The notes under the pieces are model-generated. The model did not search any database and was not told the DNA's origin. It was given only the letters and a program-made list of their open reading frames with translations. A stretch of DNA of 17,757 nucleotides from an uncultured Corynebacterium sp. Its GTDB lineage: Bacteria; Actinomycetota; Actinomycetes; Mycobacteriales; Mycobacteriaceae. This document shows positions 1 through 8,300 of the stretch, one piece after another. A program made the position numbers and the translations under genes. Position 1 is the stretch's first letter. Each line of letters opens with the position of its first letter. The stretch covers positions 1 to 17,757 of the forward strand of contig NZ_CAMXWS010000038.1 of NCBI RefSeq assembly GCF_947253065.1, in the 5' to 3' direction.

Positions 1-23
1 CGTCAGATGTGTATAAGAGACAG
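1..23 (+). other. Nextera/Tn5 adapter remnant (not genomic)
   Basis: Bases 5-23 read AGATGTGTATAAGAGACAG, the 19-bp Tn5 mosaic end used in Nextera libraries. They are preceded by CGTC, the last four bases of the Read 1 adapter arm. This is untrimmed library sequence at the contig end. Any open reading frame that starts here, with the tell-tale residues MCIRDS, is an artefact. Confidence 0.97.
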
Positions 24-52
24 TCCTGAGCCAGGATCAAACTCTCCACAAA
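24..52 (-). rRNA. 16S ribosomal RNA, 5'-terminal fragment
   Basis: Read on the minus strand, bases 45-26 are exactly the universal bacterial 27F primer site (AGAGTTTGATCCTGGCTCAG), which corresponds to E. coli 16S positions 8-27. The mature 5' end therefore falls near base 52. Only about 29 nt of the gene are present before the sequence meets the adapter. The assembly most likely broke here because rRNA operons are multicopy repeats. The exact mature 5' end is inferred from E. coli numbering. Confidence 0.93.
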
Positions 53-404
53 AAATCAGTAAAAGATACTTAAGCCGTGAAAAGCTCAAAACCCAACCAA
101 AACAAACCAAACCAACACCACAAAAAGCAGCATTGGACTGGCACATCCAAAAATTACTAAACAGTCACCCTCCAACCCTGACGGGGCAAAAAGGAAGGGC
201 AACCAAAAATATCCAATCAGTCATGCAACCAACCAGAACGACACTGTCCCATCAATGGTTCAGACAGTACCGACCAGCACACACCAAAAGGCATGAAACA
301 GTCACACAAACCAACCAAACAATAAAATCATTGGCACACTATCGAGTTCTCACACAACACACGCACACTTGGTTTTGGATTTTTCACTCCGCTACCGAAG
401 AGGC
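53..404 (-). other. 16S rRNA leader (pre-rRNA 5' external spacer)
   Basis: This stretch of about 350 bases lies between the inferred rrn transcription start and the 16S 5' end and contains no credible gene. On the transcribed (minus) strand it is rich in G and T. An open frame of 177 codons crosses it on the plus strand, but it begins inside the adapter, has no family resemblance, and runs antisense to the leader, so it is not annotated. The only recognised element is the boxA-type motif listed separately. Sequences that would pair with the 16S 3' flank to form the processing stem cannot be judged because that flank is absent. Confidence 0.7.
321..361 (-). promoter_or_regulatory. rRNA leader antitermination/processing motif (boxA-like)
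   Basis: On the minus strand this region contains TGTTGTGTGAGAACTCGATA followed by GTGTGCCAAT. It closely resembles the actinobacterial rRNA leader motif of the form TTGTTTGAGAACTCAATAGTGTG, which is associated with Nus-dependent antitermination and early processing. It lies about 45-85 nt downstream of the inferred transcription start, as expected for a leader element. The assignment rests on remembered consensus and position. Confidence 0.6.
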
Positions 405-411
405 TTGGTTG

Positions 412-441
412 ACATTACTTTGGAGTGGCACTCTGTGTCAA
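412..441 (-). promoter_or_regulatory. rrn operon promoter (-35/-10)
   Basis: On the minus strand a perfect -35 hexamer TTGACA (441-436) is followed, after 18 bp, by TAATGT (417-412) as a moderate -10. The A/T-rich stretch at about 448-466 just upstream could act as an UP element. The predicted start near 404 gives a leader of about 350 nt. Additional upstream rrn promoters are common in this group, but none further upstream was clear enough to call. Confidence 0.6.
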
Positions 442-537
442 CTCGCTCGCAATATCTATTTATTCTCATCCTTACGTGACGTTCACCATTTGGTAACCGC
501 CTCAAGGACGGAACAAAACATTAGCCCTAACGACTTA

Positions 538-592
538 TAAAACGCAAACTGCGCACAAACATCGCCATCTACCTGGGATGATGCAAGTGCGC
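538..592 (-). terminator. Terminator of the siderophore uptake operon
   Basis: The sequence between the ATPase stop (599) and the rrn promoter holds a two-part inverted repeat: GCGCAC (551-556) with GTGCGC (587-592), and inside it CATC (560-563) with GATG (580-583). On the minus strand the stem is followed by AGTTTGCGTTTTAT, a broken U tract. On the plus strand it is also followed by a T-rich run (593-600), so it could work in either direction. It would insulate the rRNA operon from the operon upstream. Confidence 0.55.
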
Positions 593-598
593 TTTGTT

Positions 599-1354
599 TT
601 AGAAATACGCGGCAATTGGGCCTCGTGACGTGTTTATCACGTCGATCTCTGTACCGAAGATTTTCGTGAGCAGTTCAGAGCGAACAACCTCTTCAGGTGT
701 GCCGAATTCCACGACCTTGCCGTCCTTCACTGCACAGATGTAGTCGGCATAGCGTGCGGCGAAGTTGATGTCGTGCAGCACCACGATGACGGTGCGACCC
801 AGTTCATGGGCAGCTTCGTGCAGGTGACGCATCATTTCCACGGAGTGGGAGATGTCGAGGTTGTTGAGGGGTTCGTCGAGAAGCACGTACTCCGTTTCTT
901 GCGCGAGCACCATGGCCACGTATGCGCGTTGGCGCTGTCCACCGGAAAGCTGGTCCAGGTAGCGGCCTTCGAGCCCGGTAAGTCCAAAGAAGTCGATATA
1001 GCGCGAGATGATCTCTTCGTCCTCGCTAGTCAATCGACCCTTGCTGTACGGGAAACGGCCGAATCCGACCAACTGGCGGACGGTGAGCTTGGTAACGAAG
1101 TTGTTTTCCTGACGCAGGATGGATAGCTCTTTAGCCAGTTCACCGCTCTTCACCGATGCGATATCACGTCCGCCAATGGCAACGGTGCCGGAATCTTGTT
1201 CCAGCAGCCTGCCAATGATGGTCAACAGCGTCGATTTGCCGGCGCCGTTTGGGCCGATCAGCGCAGTCATTCCGCCGGATGGAATTTCCAGATCAACAGG
1301 CCCGATTGCTGCATCGTGGCCATAGACTTTCGCTAGCGAAGAAAGCTTGATCAC
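599..1354 (-). CDS. Siderophore ABC transporter, ATP-binding protein
   Basis: This 251-residue cytoplasmic ATPase should power ferric-siderophore import through the two permeases encoded upstream. Visible motifs are Walker A GPNGAGKS (residues 34-41), the signature LSGGQRQRA (136-144), Walker B YVLLDEP (156-162) and the switch histidine in VVLHD (H194). The segment around FGRFPYSKGRLT (98-109) is typical of the YclP/CeuD type of iron-siderophore ATPase. Length is normal for the family. The start is GTG and overlaps the previous gene's stop (GTGA), so it is translationally coupled. It is the last gene of the operon and is followed by a hairpin terminator. The substrate (for example a catecholate) cannot be read from the sequence. 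Confidence 0.93.
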   Translation of the reverse strand: MIKLSSLAKVYGHDAAIGPVDLEIPSGGMTALIGPNGAGKSTLLTIIGRLLEQDSGTVAIGGRDIASVKSGELAKELSILRQENNFVTKLTVRQLVGFGRFPYSKGRLTSEDEEIISRYIDFFGLTGLEGRYLDQLSGGQRQRAYVAMVLAQETEYVLLDEPLNNLDISHSVEMMRHLHEAAHELGRTVIVVLHDINFAARYADYICAVKDGKVVEFGTPEEVVRSELLTKIFGTEIDVINTSRGPIAAYF

Positions 1355-2376
1355 AGCGTGCCCTTTCTGAGAATTACGGCTAGGAATACGATGCCGCCCA
1401 CCAATTCAATGATGATCGACACAATGCCTTGTGCATAAAAGATGTGGTTCATGATGAAGTACGAACCGGAAAGCACCACGAATCCGATGAGTACAGCCAT
1501 CGGGAAGATGTATCGGTGGTCATATGTGTCCGCAAACTGGTACGCCAGCGTAGCCACGAGGAATCCAAGGAATGTCATCGGTCCCACGAGCGCGGTCGAA
1601 ATTGCCATGAGCACGGCAACAAGTACCAGCACGTAGATTGAATGCGCGCGGTGGTTCACTCCGAGGTTGACAGCAGTCTCCCGGCCGAGCGAAACGACGT
1701 TCAGCGTGCGCGAGTGGATATAGAGCAACAGCGCCGCGCCCAGCGCGAGTGGAATCGCCACGGGGAAGTACTCCGGATCAGCATTATTGACGGATCCGAA
1801 GAGACGTGCGGTGAGCACATCAAATTCACTTGGGCTGAGCATGCGCTGCATGAAGGTGGACAGACTGCCCAATCCCCCACCAATAACCACGCCAATCAGC
1901 AGCATCGCGTGCATGTTGTTGCGACCAGTCAGCAACCATGAGTACAGCAACATGGAGAAGCCGACCATGAGCACCAACTGCAGAATGAAGATTTCCAGCG
2001 TGCGCGCATTAGCCAGCCCGACCGCACCAAAGAAGTACACGGTCGTCGTGTGAATGGCCACGTAAAGAGCTTCAAAGCCCATGATCGATGGCGTGATGAT
2101 CCGGTTCCCTGTCACGGTATGAAACGCGACGGTGGCCATCGCTTGACACAAAGCCACGAGCGCCATGACCAGCACGGACATCGCGCGACGCTGCGCGATC
2201 AGCCAGTAACCGCGCGTTGACGGATCCATCGGGTTCTCATACGAGAGCAGACCCCACGTGAACGCCACAGCAGCGAGCAGCAGGCAGCCGAAGATGATCC
2301 AATAACGTCGTTTGCTTGTCGACGTATGGAACGCCCCCACTTCCCTCGCCCGAGTATGGGCAGCTTGAGTTGTCAT
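1351..2376 (-). CDS. Siderophore ABC transporter, permease (second)
   Basis: This 341-residue polytopic membrane protein belongs to the FecCD/BtuC permease family. It has about nine to ten hydrophobic segments, starting around residues 27-45 (IIFGCLLLAAVAFTWGLL). The stretch around SLGRETAVNLGVNH (about 230-243) matches the cytoplasmic coupling region that contacts the ATPase in this family. It most resembles the YclO-type partner of a heteromeric permease. Its ATG overlaps the stop of the upstream permease (ATGA) and its stop overlaps the ATPase start, so the four genes form a tight operon. It should form the translocation channel with the other permease. Confidence 0.9.
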   Translation of the reverse strand: MTTQAAHTRAREVGAFHTSTSKRRYWIIFGCLLLAAVAFTWGLLSYENPMDPSTRGYWLIAQRRAMSVLVMALVALCQAMATVAFHTVTGNRIITPSIMGFEALYVAIHTTTVYFFGAVGLANARTLEIFILQLVLMVGFSMLLYSWLLTGRNNMHAMLLIGVVIGGGLGSLSTFMQRMLSPSEFDVLTARLFGSVNNADPEYFPVAIPLALGAALLLYIHSRTLNVVSLGRETAVNLGVNHRAHSIYVLVLVAVLMAISTALVGPMTFLGFLVATLAYQFADTYDHRYIFPMAVLIGFVVLSGSYFIMNHIFYAQGIVSIIIELVGGIVFLAVILRKGTL

Positions 2377-3356
2377 GACTTCACCTGCCTGACAATCAAG
2401 ACAACGAATACGGCTGCGCCGACGACACCGAGGATGACGGAGACTGGCATCTCAAATGGCGCGATGATGGTGCGCCCGATGATGTCGCAAATGGTGACCA
2501 CTGCAACGCCCAAAAGGCAGACCCACGGCAGGTTCGAACGCAGGTCATCTCCACGGAACATCGACACCAGGTTAGGCACGATCAGTCCAAGGAATGGCAG
2601 CATACCCACGACAACGGTGACAACACCTGATGCGATGGCAACAAGGCCTACACCGATCAACACAATACGTTCATAGTTCAAGCCGACATTGGTAGCGATG
2701 TCTTTGCCCAGGCCAGCAACAGTGAGCCGGTCAGCAAAGAAGAACACCGCGATCACCACGATGCCGACGATCCACAAGACCTCATATTGGCCGCGAATGA
2801 TCGAAGTGTACGAGCCAGCAAACCAGATGCCCAGCGATTGGAGCATGTCTGTCTGCATGGCAAAGAACGTCGAAATGGCGCTGATGACTGCACCCAGCAT
2901 AATGCCGATGATCGGAACAACCAGGGAGGATTTCAACGTCACACGCTGCAAGAATGCAAAGAAGACCATTGTTCCCACAAATGCGAACGCCACAGCGACG
3001 AGCATTCGTTCCGTTAACGACGGATTGGGAATGAAGAAAAGCGCCACCATGAGACCAAGGCCGGCCCATTCTGTCGTGCCGGTGGTGGTGGGCTCTACGA
3101 AACGGTTTTGGGTGAGCAGCTGCATGACCATGCCGCTCATGGCCATCGCCATGCCCGAGAGCACGAGTGCGATGGTGCGCGGGACACGCGTAGTCCAGAA
3201 CATGTCGACGCCATCTGAGTGGCCGCGAATGTCATACTGCCCCACTAACAGCGACAGCACGAGCAGTGCAGCGACCACCGCAACGCCCACCAGCATCTTC
3301 CAATTAGCAAGAGACGGGCGGGTCGTCGCAGTAGGCGTCGATAAGCGATCCGGCAC
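2373..3356 (-). CDS. Siderophore ABC transporter, permease (first)
   Basis: This 327-residue FecCD-family membrane protein most resembles the YclN-type half of a heteromeric siderophore permease. Hydrophobic segments begin near residue 23 (VGVAVVAALLVLSLLVG). The region GLGKDIATNVGLNYERI corresponds to the ATPase-coupling loop. I chose the GTG at 3356: it overlaps the last base of the lipoprotein stop (TAGTG) and is preceded by GGGAGG (3372-3367) at 10 nt. An in-frame GTG at 3374 would add six residues, but that codon lies immediately before and partly within the Shine-Dalgarno motif, making it less likely. The gene sits between the binding protein and the second permease. Confidence 0.88.
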   Translation of the reverse strand: MPDRLSTPTATTRPSLANWKMLVGVAVVAALLVLSLLVGQYDIRGHSDGVDMFWTTRVPRTIALVLSGMAMAMSGMVMQLLTQNRFVEPTTTGTTEWAGLGLMVALFFIPNPSLTERMLVAVAFAFVGTMVFFAFLQRVTLKSSLVVPIIGIMLGAVISAISTFFAMQTDMLQSLGIWFAGSYTSIIRGQYEVLWIVGIVVIAVFFFADRLTVAGLGKDIATNVGLNYERIVLIGVGLVAIASGVVTVVVGMLPFLGLIVPNLVSMFRGDDLRSNLPWVCLLGVAVVTICDIIGRTIIAPFEMPVSVILGVVGAAVFVVLIVRQVKS

Positions 3357-4360
3357 TAAGCGGCTGCCTCCCACTGATCAGCGAGCTCGTTGAGAATCTC
3401 GGTGTACGTAATGATCGACTCATTAGTGTACGTGTCTACCGGAGCGATGTAGATGTGGCCCTCCTTAACAGCGGTCACATTCTTCAGCGCCTGACTATCG
3501 TCAAGAACCTGCTTTGCCGGGGCGGAATCCTCGGTACGGATCGCAGCGTCACGGTCAAGGACGAGCATCCAGTCCGGGTTTGCCTCTGCAATCGCCTCAA
3601 CGGAGATGTCATCGCCCTGGTGGTCATCCGAACCACCATCGATCTCCAGCGCCGGAGTCAGCCCCAGCATGTCGAACAGCGGGCCCCAGGTGCGGCCGAT
3701 CTTCGGTGCGACGTAGCCGATCTCACCACCCGAAACGTTGACCGCCATGACCTTCCAATCCTTGTTGTAAGCCTCACGTGCGCGCTCGAGCGCAGCGGTG
3801 AAATCATCGGTCATCTTCTTGGCGTCCTCTTCGTGGCCGAAGATCTTGCCCAGCGTGTCCACCTGACGGATGAATTCCTGGTCCAGCGGCTGGTCTTCAC
3901 GCGGCTCCAGATCAATCAGCACTGCGTCCGGGGCAAGCTTCTCAATCTCATCGTTGTACTGAGTGAAACGCTGACCGGAAACAATCACCTGCGGCTCGGC
4001 AGCAGCGATCGCCTCAAGTTTCGGCTCACGGTGGTTTCCGATGTCAACGATGTCCTCGTTGTCCGCGATGCCCGGAATGGTCTGCGGCACCAGCGCACGT
4101 GCGGCAGCGACCGGCTTCACGCCCCACTGGTCCAGGATCTCGAAGCTGCGGTTGTCCAGCGCAACGACAGACTTCGGGTTCACAGGAACTTCCTTGGTCC
4201 CCTCATTGTCCTCGATGGTGACCGTTTCGCCAGCGGTAGCCGTTTCGCTGGTTTCGTTGCCGGTGTTCTCAGCCGGGCTGCAGCCGATCAGAGTCAGCGA
4301 AGCGGTGGCGAAGAGAGCGGCAACGACGCCTGCACGGCGACGGAGGGTAGTTCCAATCAT
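3356..4360 (-). CDS. Siderophore-binding lipoprotein (full length)
   Basis: This 334-residue substrate-binding protein should capture ferric siderophore outside the membrane and deliver it to the permeases. It has a lipoprotein signal with an arginine-rich start, a hydrophobic core and lipobox LIGC (C27 lipidated). The mature protein follows the class III (FecB/FepB-like) plan: N-terminal lobe beginning ETVTIEDNEGTKEVPVNP, a family signature in EAIAAAEPQVIVS, and a C-terminal lobe with VEAIAEANPDWMLVLD. It resembles the YclQ/CeuA type. The ATG is preceded by CAAGGAG at good spacing. It is the first gene of the operon, directly downstream of a promoter overlapped by a DtxR-like box, which suggests induction under iron limitation. 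A shortened paralogue lies just upstream. Confidence 0.92.
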   Translation of the reverse strand: MIGTTLRRRAGVVAALFATASLTLIGCSPAENTGNETSETATAGETVTIEDNEGTKEVPVNPKSVVALDNRSFEILDQWGVKPVAAARALVPQTIPGIADNEDIVDIGNHREPKLEAIAAAEPQVIVSGQRFTQYNDEIEKLAPDAVLIDLEPREDQPLDQEFIRQVDTLGKIFGHEEDAKKMTDDFTAALERAREAYNKDWKVMAVNVSGGEIGYVAPKIGRTWGPLFDMLGLTPALEIDGGSDDHQGDDISVEAIAEANPDWMLVLDRDAAIRTEDSAPAKQVLDDSQALKNVTAVKEGHIYIAPVDTYTNESIITYTEILNELADQWEAAA

Positions 4361-4384
4361 GTGGACTCCTTGAGTACATAGAAA

Positions 4385-4403
4385 GTTGGTTAGCTTTGCC
4401 TAA
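4385..4403 (-). promoter_or_regulatory. Candidate DtxR/IdeR iron box
   Basis: On the minus strand this 19-mer reads TTAGGCAAAGCTAACCAAC. It matches the DtxR consensus (TWAGGTTAGSCTAACCTWA) at 14 of 19 positions, including an intact TTAGG left end and CTAACC on the right. It overlaps the -10 element of the promoter upstream of the binding-protein gene, so iron-loaded DtxR would block transcription. The match was counted by eye; binding is inferred. Confidence 0.7.
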
Positions 4404-4430
4404 GCTACCCACCGATTCGCCGTACGTCAA
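4402..4430 (-). promoter_or_regulatory. Promoter of the siderophore uptake operon
   Basis: On the minus strand TTGACG (4430-4425) is followed after exactly 17 bp by TAGCTT (4407-4402), a weak but acceptable actinobacterial -10. It lies between the stop of the upstream lipoprotein gene (4437) and the start of the next (4360). The DtxR-like box begins at the end of this -10. Confidence 0.6.
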
Positions 4431-4436
4431 TACCCC

Positions 4437-5261
4437 TTAGTTCATTGCTTCCCAAATGCCTGCTAATTCATTGAATACCTGCGTATATGCGGCGATCGAG
4501 GCGACTTCAGGGGTATCAAAAGGCGCGACGTAGATATTCGCGTCCTCGACTGCATCGGAGTCTTCGAACCGTTCATCATCAAGCACCAGCTTCATCGCCG
4601 GGGTGTATCCCTCGACCGCCGGATCAAAATTAGGCTCCACCACCAGAATCACATCCGGCTTCTTCTCTGCCTCGACGAGTTCCAGCCCGAGCATCTTCAC
4701 GACAGGTTCGAAAAATCCCCTACCGGCCTGCGTATCCACGTCAGTCCCGTCTGCCCCCACGATCGCCACTGTCCAGTCCTCATCAGCTTCGTCTTTGGCG
4801 CGGACGAGCGCTTCTGAGAATTCGTCGTCAAGCGTTTTTGCTTCTTCGTCTTTTTCAAAGACCGGCCCCAAGATCTGCACCTGTCGGACCATCTCCCAGT
4901 CCAACGGCGGACCTTCCCGCGGTGTCACATCAACCACCGGGACATCCGGCAACTGCTCCGATTGTTCCGTGGCAATCACGATGAGGTCGGCTTGTTCCAC
5001 ATCATCTGCCGCCTCTACCCCGAGTGCCTCCAGCAGGTCGCGCGCACGCTCATCCCACGCCACAACCTTCTTGGGATTCAACGGCACATCCTTGGTGCCC
5101 TCGTTGTCGGCGATGTTCACCGTTTCGCCCATCCAGCCCGGCTTGACCAAGGAAGGCGGGATCTCTGTTTTCTCCTCAGTCGCTCCGCAACCGGATAAAA
5201 GCGGAAAAGTTGCCACGCATAGTCCGAAACTGACCAGTTTCTTTCGCCAGTTCACCTGCAC
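4437..5261 (-). CDS. Shortened siderophore-binding lipoprotein paralogue
   Basis: This 274-residue lipoprotein has a lipobox LSGC (C25). It is clearly a paralogue of the next binding protein: both share NEGTK-VP-NPK-VVA near the mature N terminus, a RQV--LG--F segment, and a C-terminal block -IYVAPFDT---S--AYT---NELA--WEA. Compared with the 334-residue copy it lacks about 30 residues in the N-terminal lobe, where the paralogue carries NHREPKLEAIAAAEPQVIVS, and about 20-25 residues in the C-terminal lobe. It could be a specialised binder, a co-receptor or a degenerating copy. The GTG at 5261 is preceded by AGAAGG at 6 nt; an in-frame TAG lies 12 codons upstream, so no longer start is possible. 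No terminator separates it from the next gene, so read-through is likely. Paired lipoprotein genes in front of such an operon are, from memory, also known in C. glutamicum. Confidence 0.85.
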   Translation of the reverse strand: MQVNWRKKLVSFGLCVATFPLLSGCGATEEKTEIPPSLVKPGWMGETVNIADNEGTKDVPLNPKKVVAWDERARDLLEALGVEAADDVEQADLIVIATEQSEQLPDVPVVDVTPREGPPLDWEMVRQVQILGPVFEKDEEAKTLDDEFSEALVRAKDEADEDWTVAIVGADGTDVDTQAGRGFFEPVVKMLGLELVEAEKKPDVILVVEPNFDPAVEGYTPAMKLVLDDERFEDSDAVEDANIYVAPFDTPEVASIAAYTQVFNELAGIWEAMN

Positions 5262-5340
5262 AGGGGACCTTCTTTCACCTATTTCCTAACGCACAGATTG
5301 GCGATAAATTTACCTCCTCAAAATGCGATTTACCGCTTCC

Positions 5341-5376
5341 TGGTGCGTCAGAAACCCGGCAGTGATTCGGGCACCA
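5341..5376 (-). terminator. Hairpin downstream of the STAND NTPase gene (weak terminator candidate)
   Basis: The 129-bp gap between the NTPase stop (5391) and the lipoprotein start (5261) holds nested inverted repeats: TGGTGC (5341-5346) with GCACCA (5371-5376), and inside CCCG (5355-5358) with CGGG (5368-5371). There is no U tract after the stem on the minus strand, so intrinsic termination would be weak. It may instead stabilise the 3' end or act in read-through into the lipoprotein gene. Confidence 0.35.
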
Positions 5377-5390
5377 ATATCTATAACGAG

Positions 5391-8300
5391 CTAAAGGGTG
5401 AGCAGGTAGTCAACTTGTTCCTTCAGGAATGAGAGATTCACTTGCCCGAGAAAGGCCTCATCCCCCGGCCGAAATGTGTCGAGCCATTTCAACGCTTGAA
5501 CTCGACAATCAACAAATTCCTCATCCAATTGATCGTTCCGCTCAACAATCATCAAAAGCAGCATGAGGTTGTGCGAGATACCTACCAGCCTCGCTACCAC
5601 CTGAGCAACTTGTGCGTTGGCCTTAGGAGAACCAGAGGCAATCTGCCTCAGCGCTTCATGTGAATAAGCTTCGGCCTTGCGGAGCGCCTCGTATGCCTCA
5701 TTGGGAGCGCCATCGCGGATATAACAAGCACCTAGATTCATCGAAGCCCGCGCCAATGTGTCCAGATGAAATAAGACATATTCAGGCGAACTATCCATTA
5801 TCCGGCGAGTCTGGTCAATAACGACTTTCTGATTCTCGATCGGTGGAAACTCAGCGCTCCGCGTGCCAGACAGGTGGACGAATTTACCTCTCTTCATCTG
5901 TACAAGCGGGAAAAAACCCACTGGTTGCCTGGCGCTAATCATCTCTCCCAGTCGCGATTCCACCAGGCGAGTCAGCCTCAGGCTTGGATCCGCCGATTCA
6001 GCCAGTTCTTGTCTTGTTCGCTCCAGGCGAGAGATCGCAAGTTCCAGCCGCCCCTGATGTGCATAAATTTGCGAAAGCAGCAATTCGGCCTCAACAGTGG
6101 CTCTTCCATCACCACCAACCGCAACACGGGCATTTTCAGTGAGCCTCTCAACAACATCCCGGGCTTCTTCGAATTGCTGCAAGTTGAAAAGCACGACACC
6201 GAGCTGACGCCGAACATGTAAATTCAGCGGATCATAAACCCCGTGATGCTGGTCAGCAACAGAGAGGCATGCCAAAAACCACCGCTTGGCATCTGCCATC
6301 CTGCCTTCAAATCCCGCTACGTCCCCTGCCGCAAAATAAATCTCTGTCCTGAGGGTTGCGTAACTTCTGGTCTGGGGAATTCTTGTATCCAAGTCTCGGA
6401 ATTTTTGCTCTACGTCCTTAATCATTGCTGTTTGGCAACCCCAGCGAAGAACGTTCGCTTCCGCTTCAATTGCGTACGGTGAGTCCGCTCCGCTTGCTTC
6501 CTGGATCTTTGCCAGCAGAGTTTTTCCTTGCTCGAAAGCCTCGGTGCTCGAAACATCCATCGCGTACACCGCTCGGAGTCTCTTTATCTGAAGCATGAGG
6601 GCATCAAGAGAATCTTCACCGTAAATACGGGACATAATGGCGAGAGCTTCGTCATAAAATTCGATGGCTTCATCATTGCGGAAATTCTCAAAAGCCACTT
6701 CCGCTTTTAACAGCACGGTTGGGATGTAGATAGTTCCCACGATTTCTTCGGGCACTGTCCGGTCTGAGTAGTAATCCCCCAACATTGCCGTCACATCGTT
6801 CAAGACCGGCGCCGCTTCTAATGGGTCCCCGCTTCGCAGCAAAAGTTTTGCCTGCAAGAGTTTGAGTGCCAACGTGTCTGGATGGCTCTCACCATCCATT
6901 TCAATCTGCTGCGGAAGTACTTCCAGCAGAATTGCCTCTGCATCTTTGAACTCAGACATTGCGTAATAGCATTCTGCAATTTGTCGGCGCACAAAGATTT
7001 GATCGCGCTCTGAGACATCACTGCCGAGCACACGGAGCGCGGAATTGAAGCACTCAATAGCCTCTGAGAACTCATACGCCCGCATATTTCTTCTAGCTGC
7101 ATAAACATAGACCGCAGCTGTCGTGAGCGGTGGCCCCTCCTCAGCAAAATCTAAATACCAGTCGACCACTGCATCAACCTGCGTGCTATTAGGCAAGTCA
7201 AGGTGATCACGTTGGCCATCAAGCCACTGAATGCATGCTTGTTGCGCCAACCCTTGCGCGTGTGCTTTCAACGCAGGCAGGCTTTGAAGGGATTTACGAA
7301 CGTGCCGAGTTAGCAAAGGGTCGGTAAAGCTGGCCACGTCAGTGGAGCCTTGACACCAACCAATGGGATTGCGTGCCTTATTTATTGCCTCAAGGGCATT
7401 CTCCTGCACCGAGTCATAAATCTCTTCCATAACCTCAGCGATGACGGTCGGAACAAAGCGATTCAGGATATCCAGAGTCGGGTCTGAGGGATTTCCTGCC
7501 ACAGCTGATGTAAGTGCATTTCGCACGTCTTCAGGCAGTGCATTCCAACGACTCTCCACTACCTGCTCGACCGAGTTTGGAAGCCTGAACTCATCAGTAA
7601 GCAAGATCTTGTTCCCTGAGTACTTGATCTCGCGGGCGACGTTGGGGTCTGTGATCCAGAGGAGAAGAAACAGGGGCGTGTTCAGTTTCTCCACTACTTG
7701 GGCTGCTACATCAGCAGATGTCTCCGGGGCGTAGCGCAACAGAAGATTAATGAGAGACAAATCCTGAAGCGAAGGGATATCCACATCAAGTATTCGTGAT
7801 TGAGAATCCGGTTGATCCAGCATGCCCAAATGCCATTGCTGAAAATCTCCCTCTGCTGTCCCTTCAGGCCAGGCAGTGCCGACGATCAAAACTGGTCTGT
7901 TCTGATCATGCACGGCAAGGGTTGCCAGAAGTGAACCCAGATTGGGCCCCATGAGGTGCATGTCCTCCACAACGACAATTCCGGGTAACCCCTTGGCAGT
8001 CAGCGAGCGAATGGCCTCTGCGAGTTCTACACCAGCATCTTTCTTGAACTTCAGGTGCTGCTCCCCCATATCTACATCGCGGTGCAGATTCTTCGAATCT
8101 TTCCGCCTCTTGCCGAACCAACGCAGTGTGTCGGTAAGCCATGAAGAAAGAGTTGCCGGAAGGGGCACGCCAAGGCTTAGAGCGTCAACAGACGCCTCGA
8201 GCAAAGAATCAAATGCATCGGCCTGGAGGTCTTTGCGCACTCTCGTGACCACTTGGGAAAGCACTTTTCCCGTGCGTTCCAATGCTCCAGAGGAATCCCA

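Noticed and set aside
448..520. Second rrn promoter further upstream
   Set aside because: Some A/T-rich hexamers are present, but no -35/-10 pair with proper spacing was convincing.
7..540. Open frame of 177 codons on the plus strand
   Set aside because: It starts inside the sequencing adapter and runs antisense through the 16S end, rRNA leader and rrn promoter; no protein family features.
3455..4381. Plus-strand open frame of 308 codons opposite the binding-protein gene
   Set aside because: It mirrors a well-supported lipoprotein gene and covers its promoter and DtxR-like box; no motif or ribosome-binding site.
5262..5320. DtxR box upstream of the short lipoprotein gene
   Set aside because: TTAGG occurs once but the rest of the 19-mer does not match the consensus, so only the box at 4385-4403 is called.
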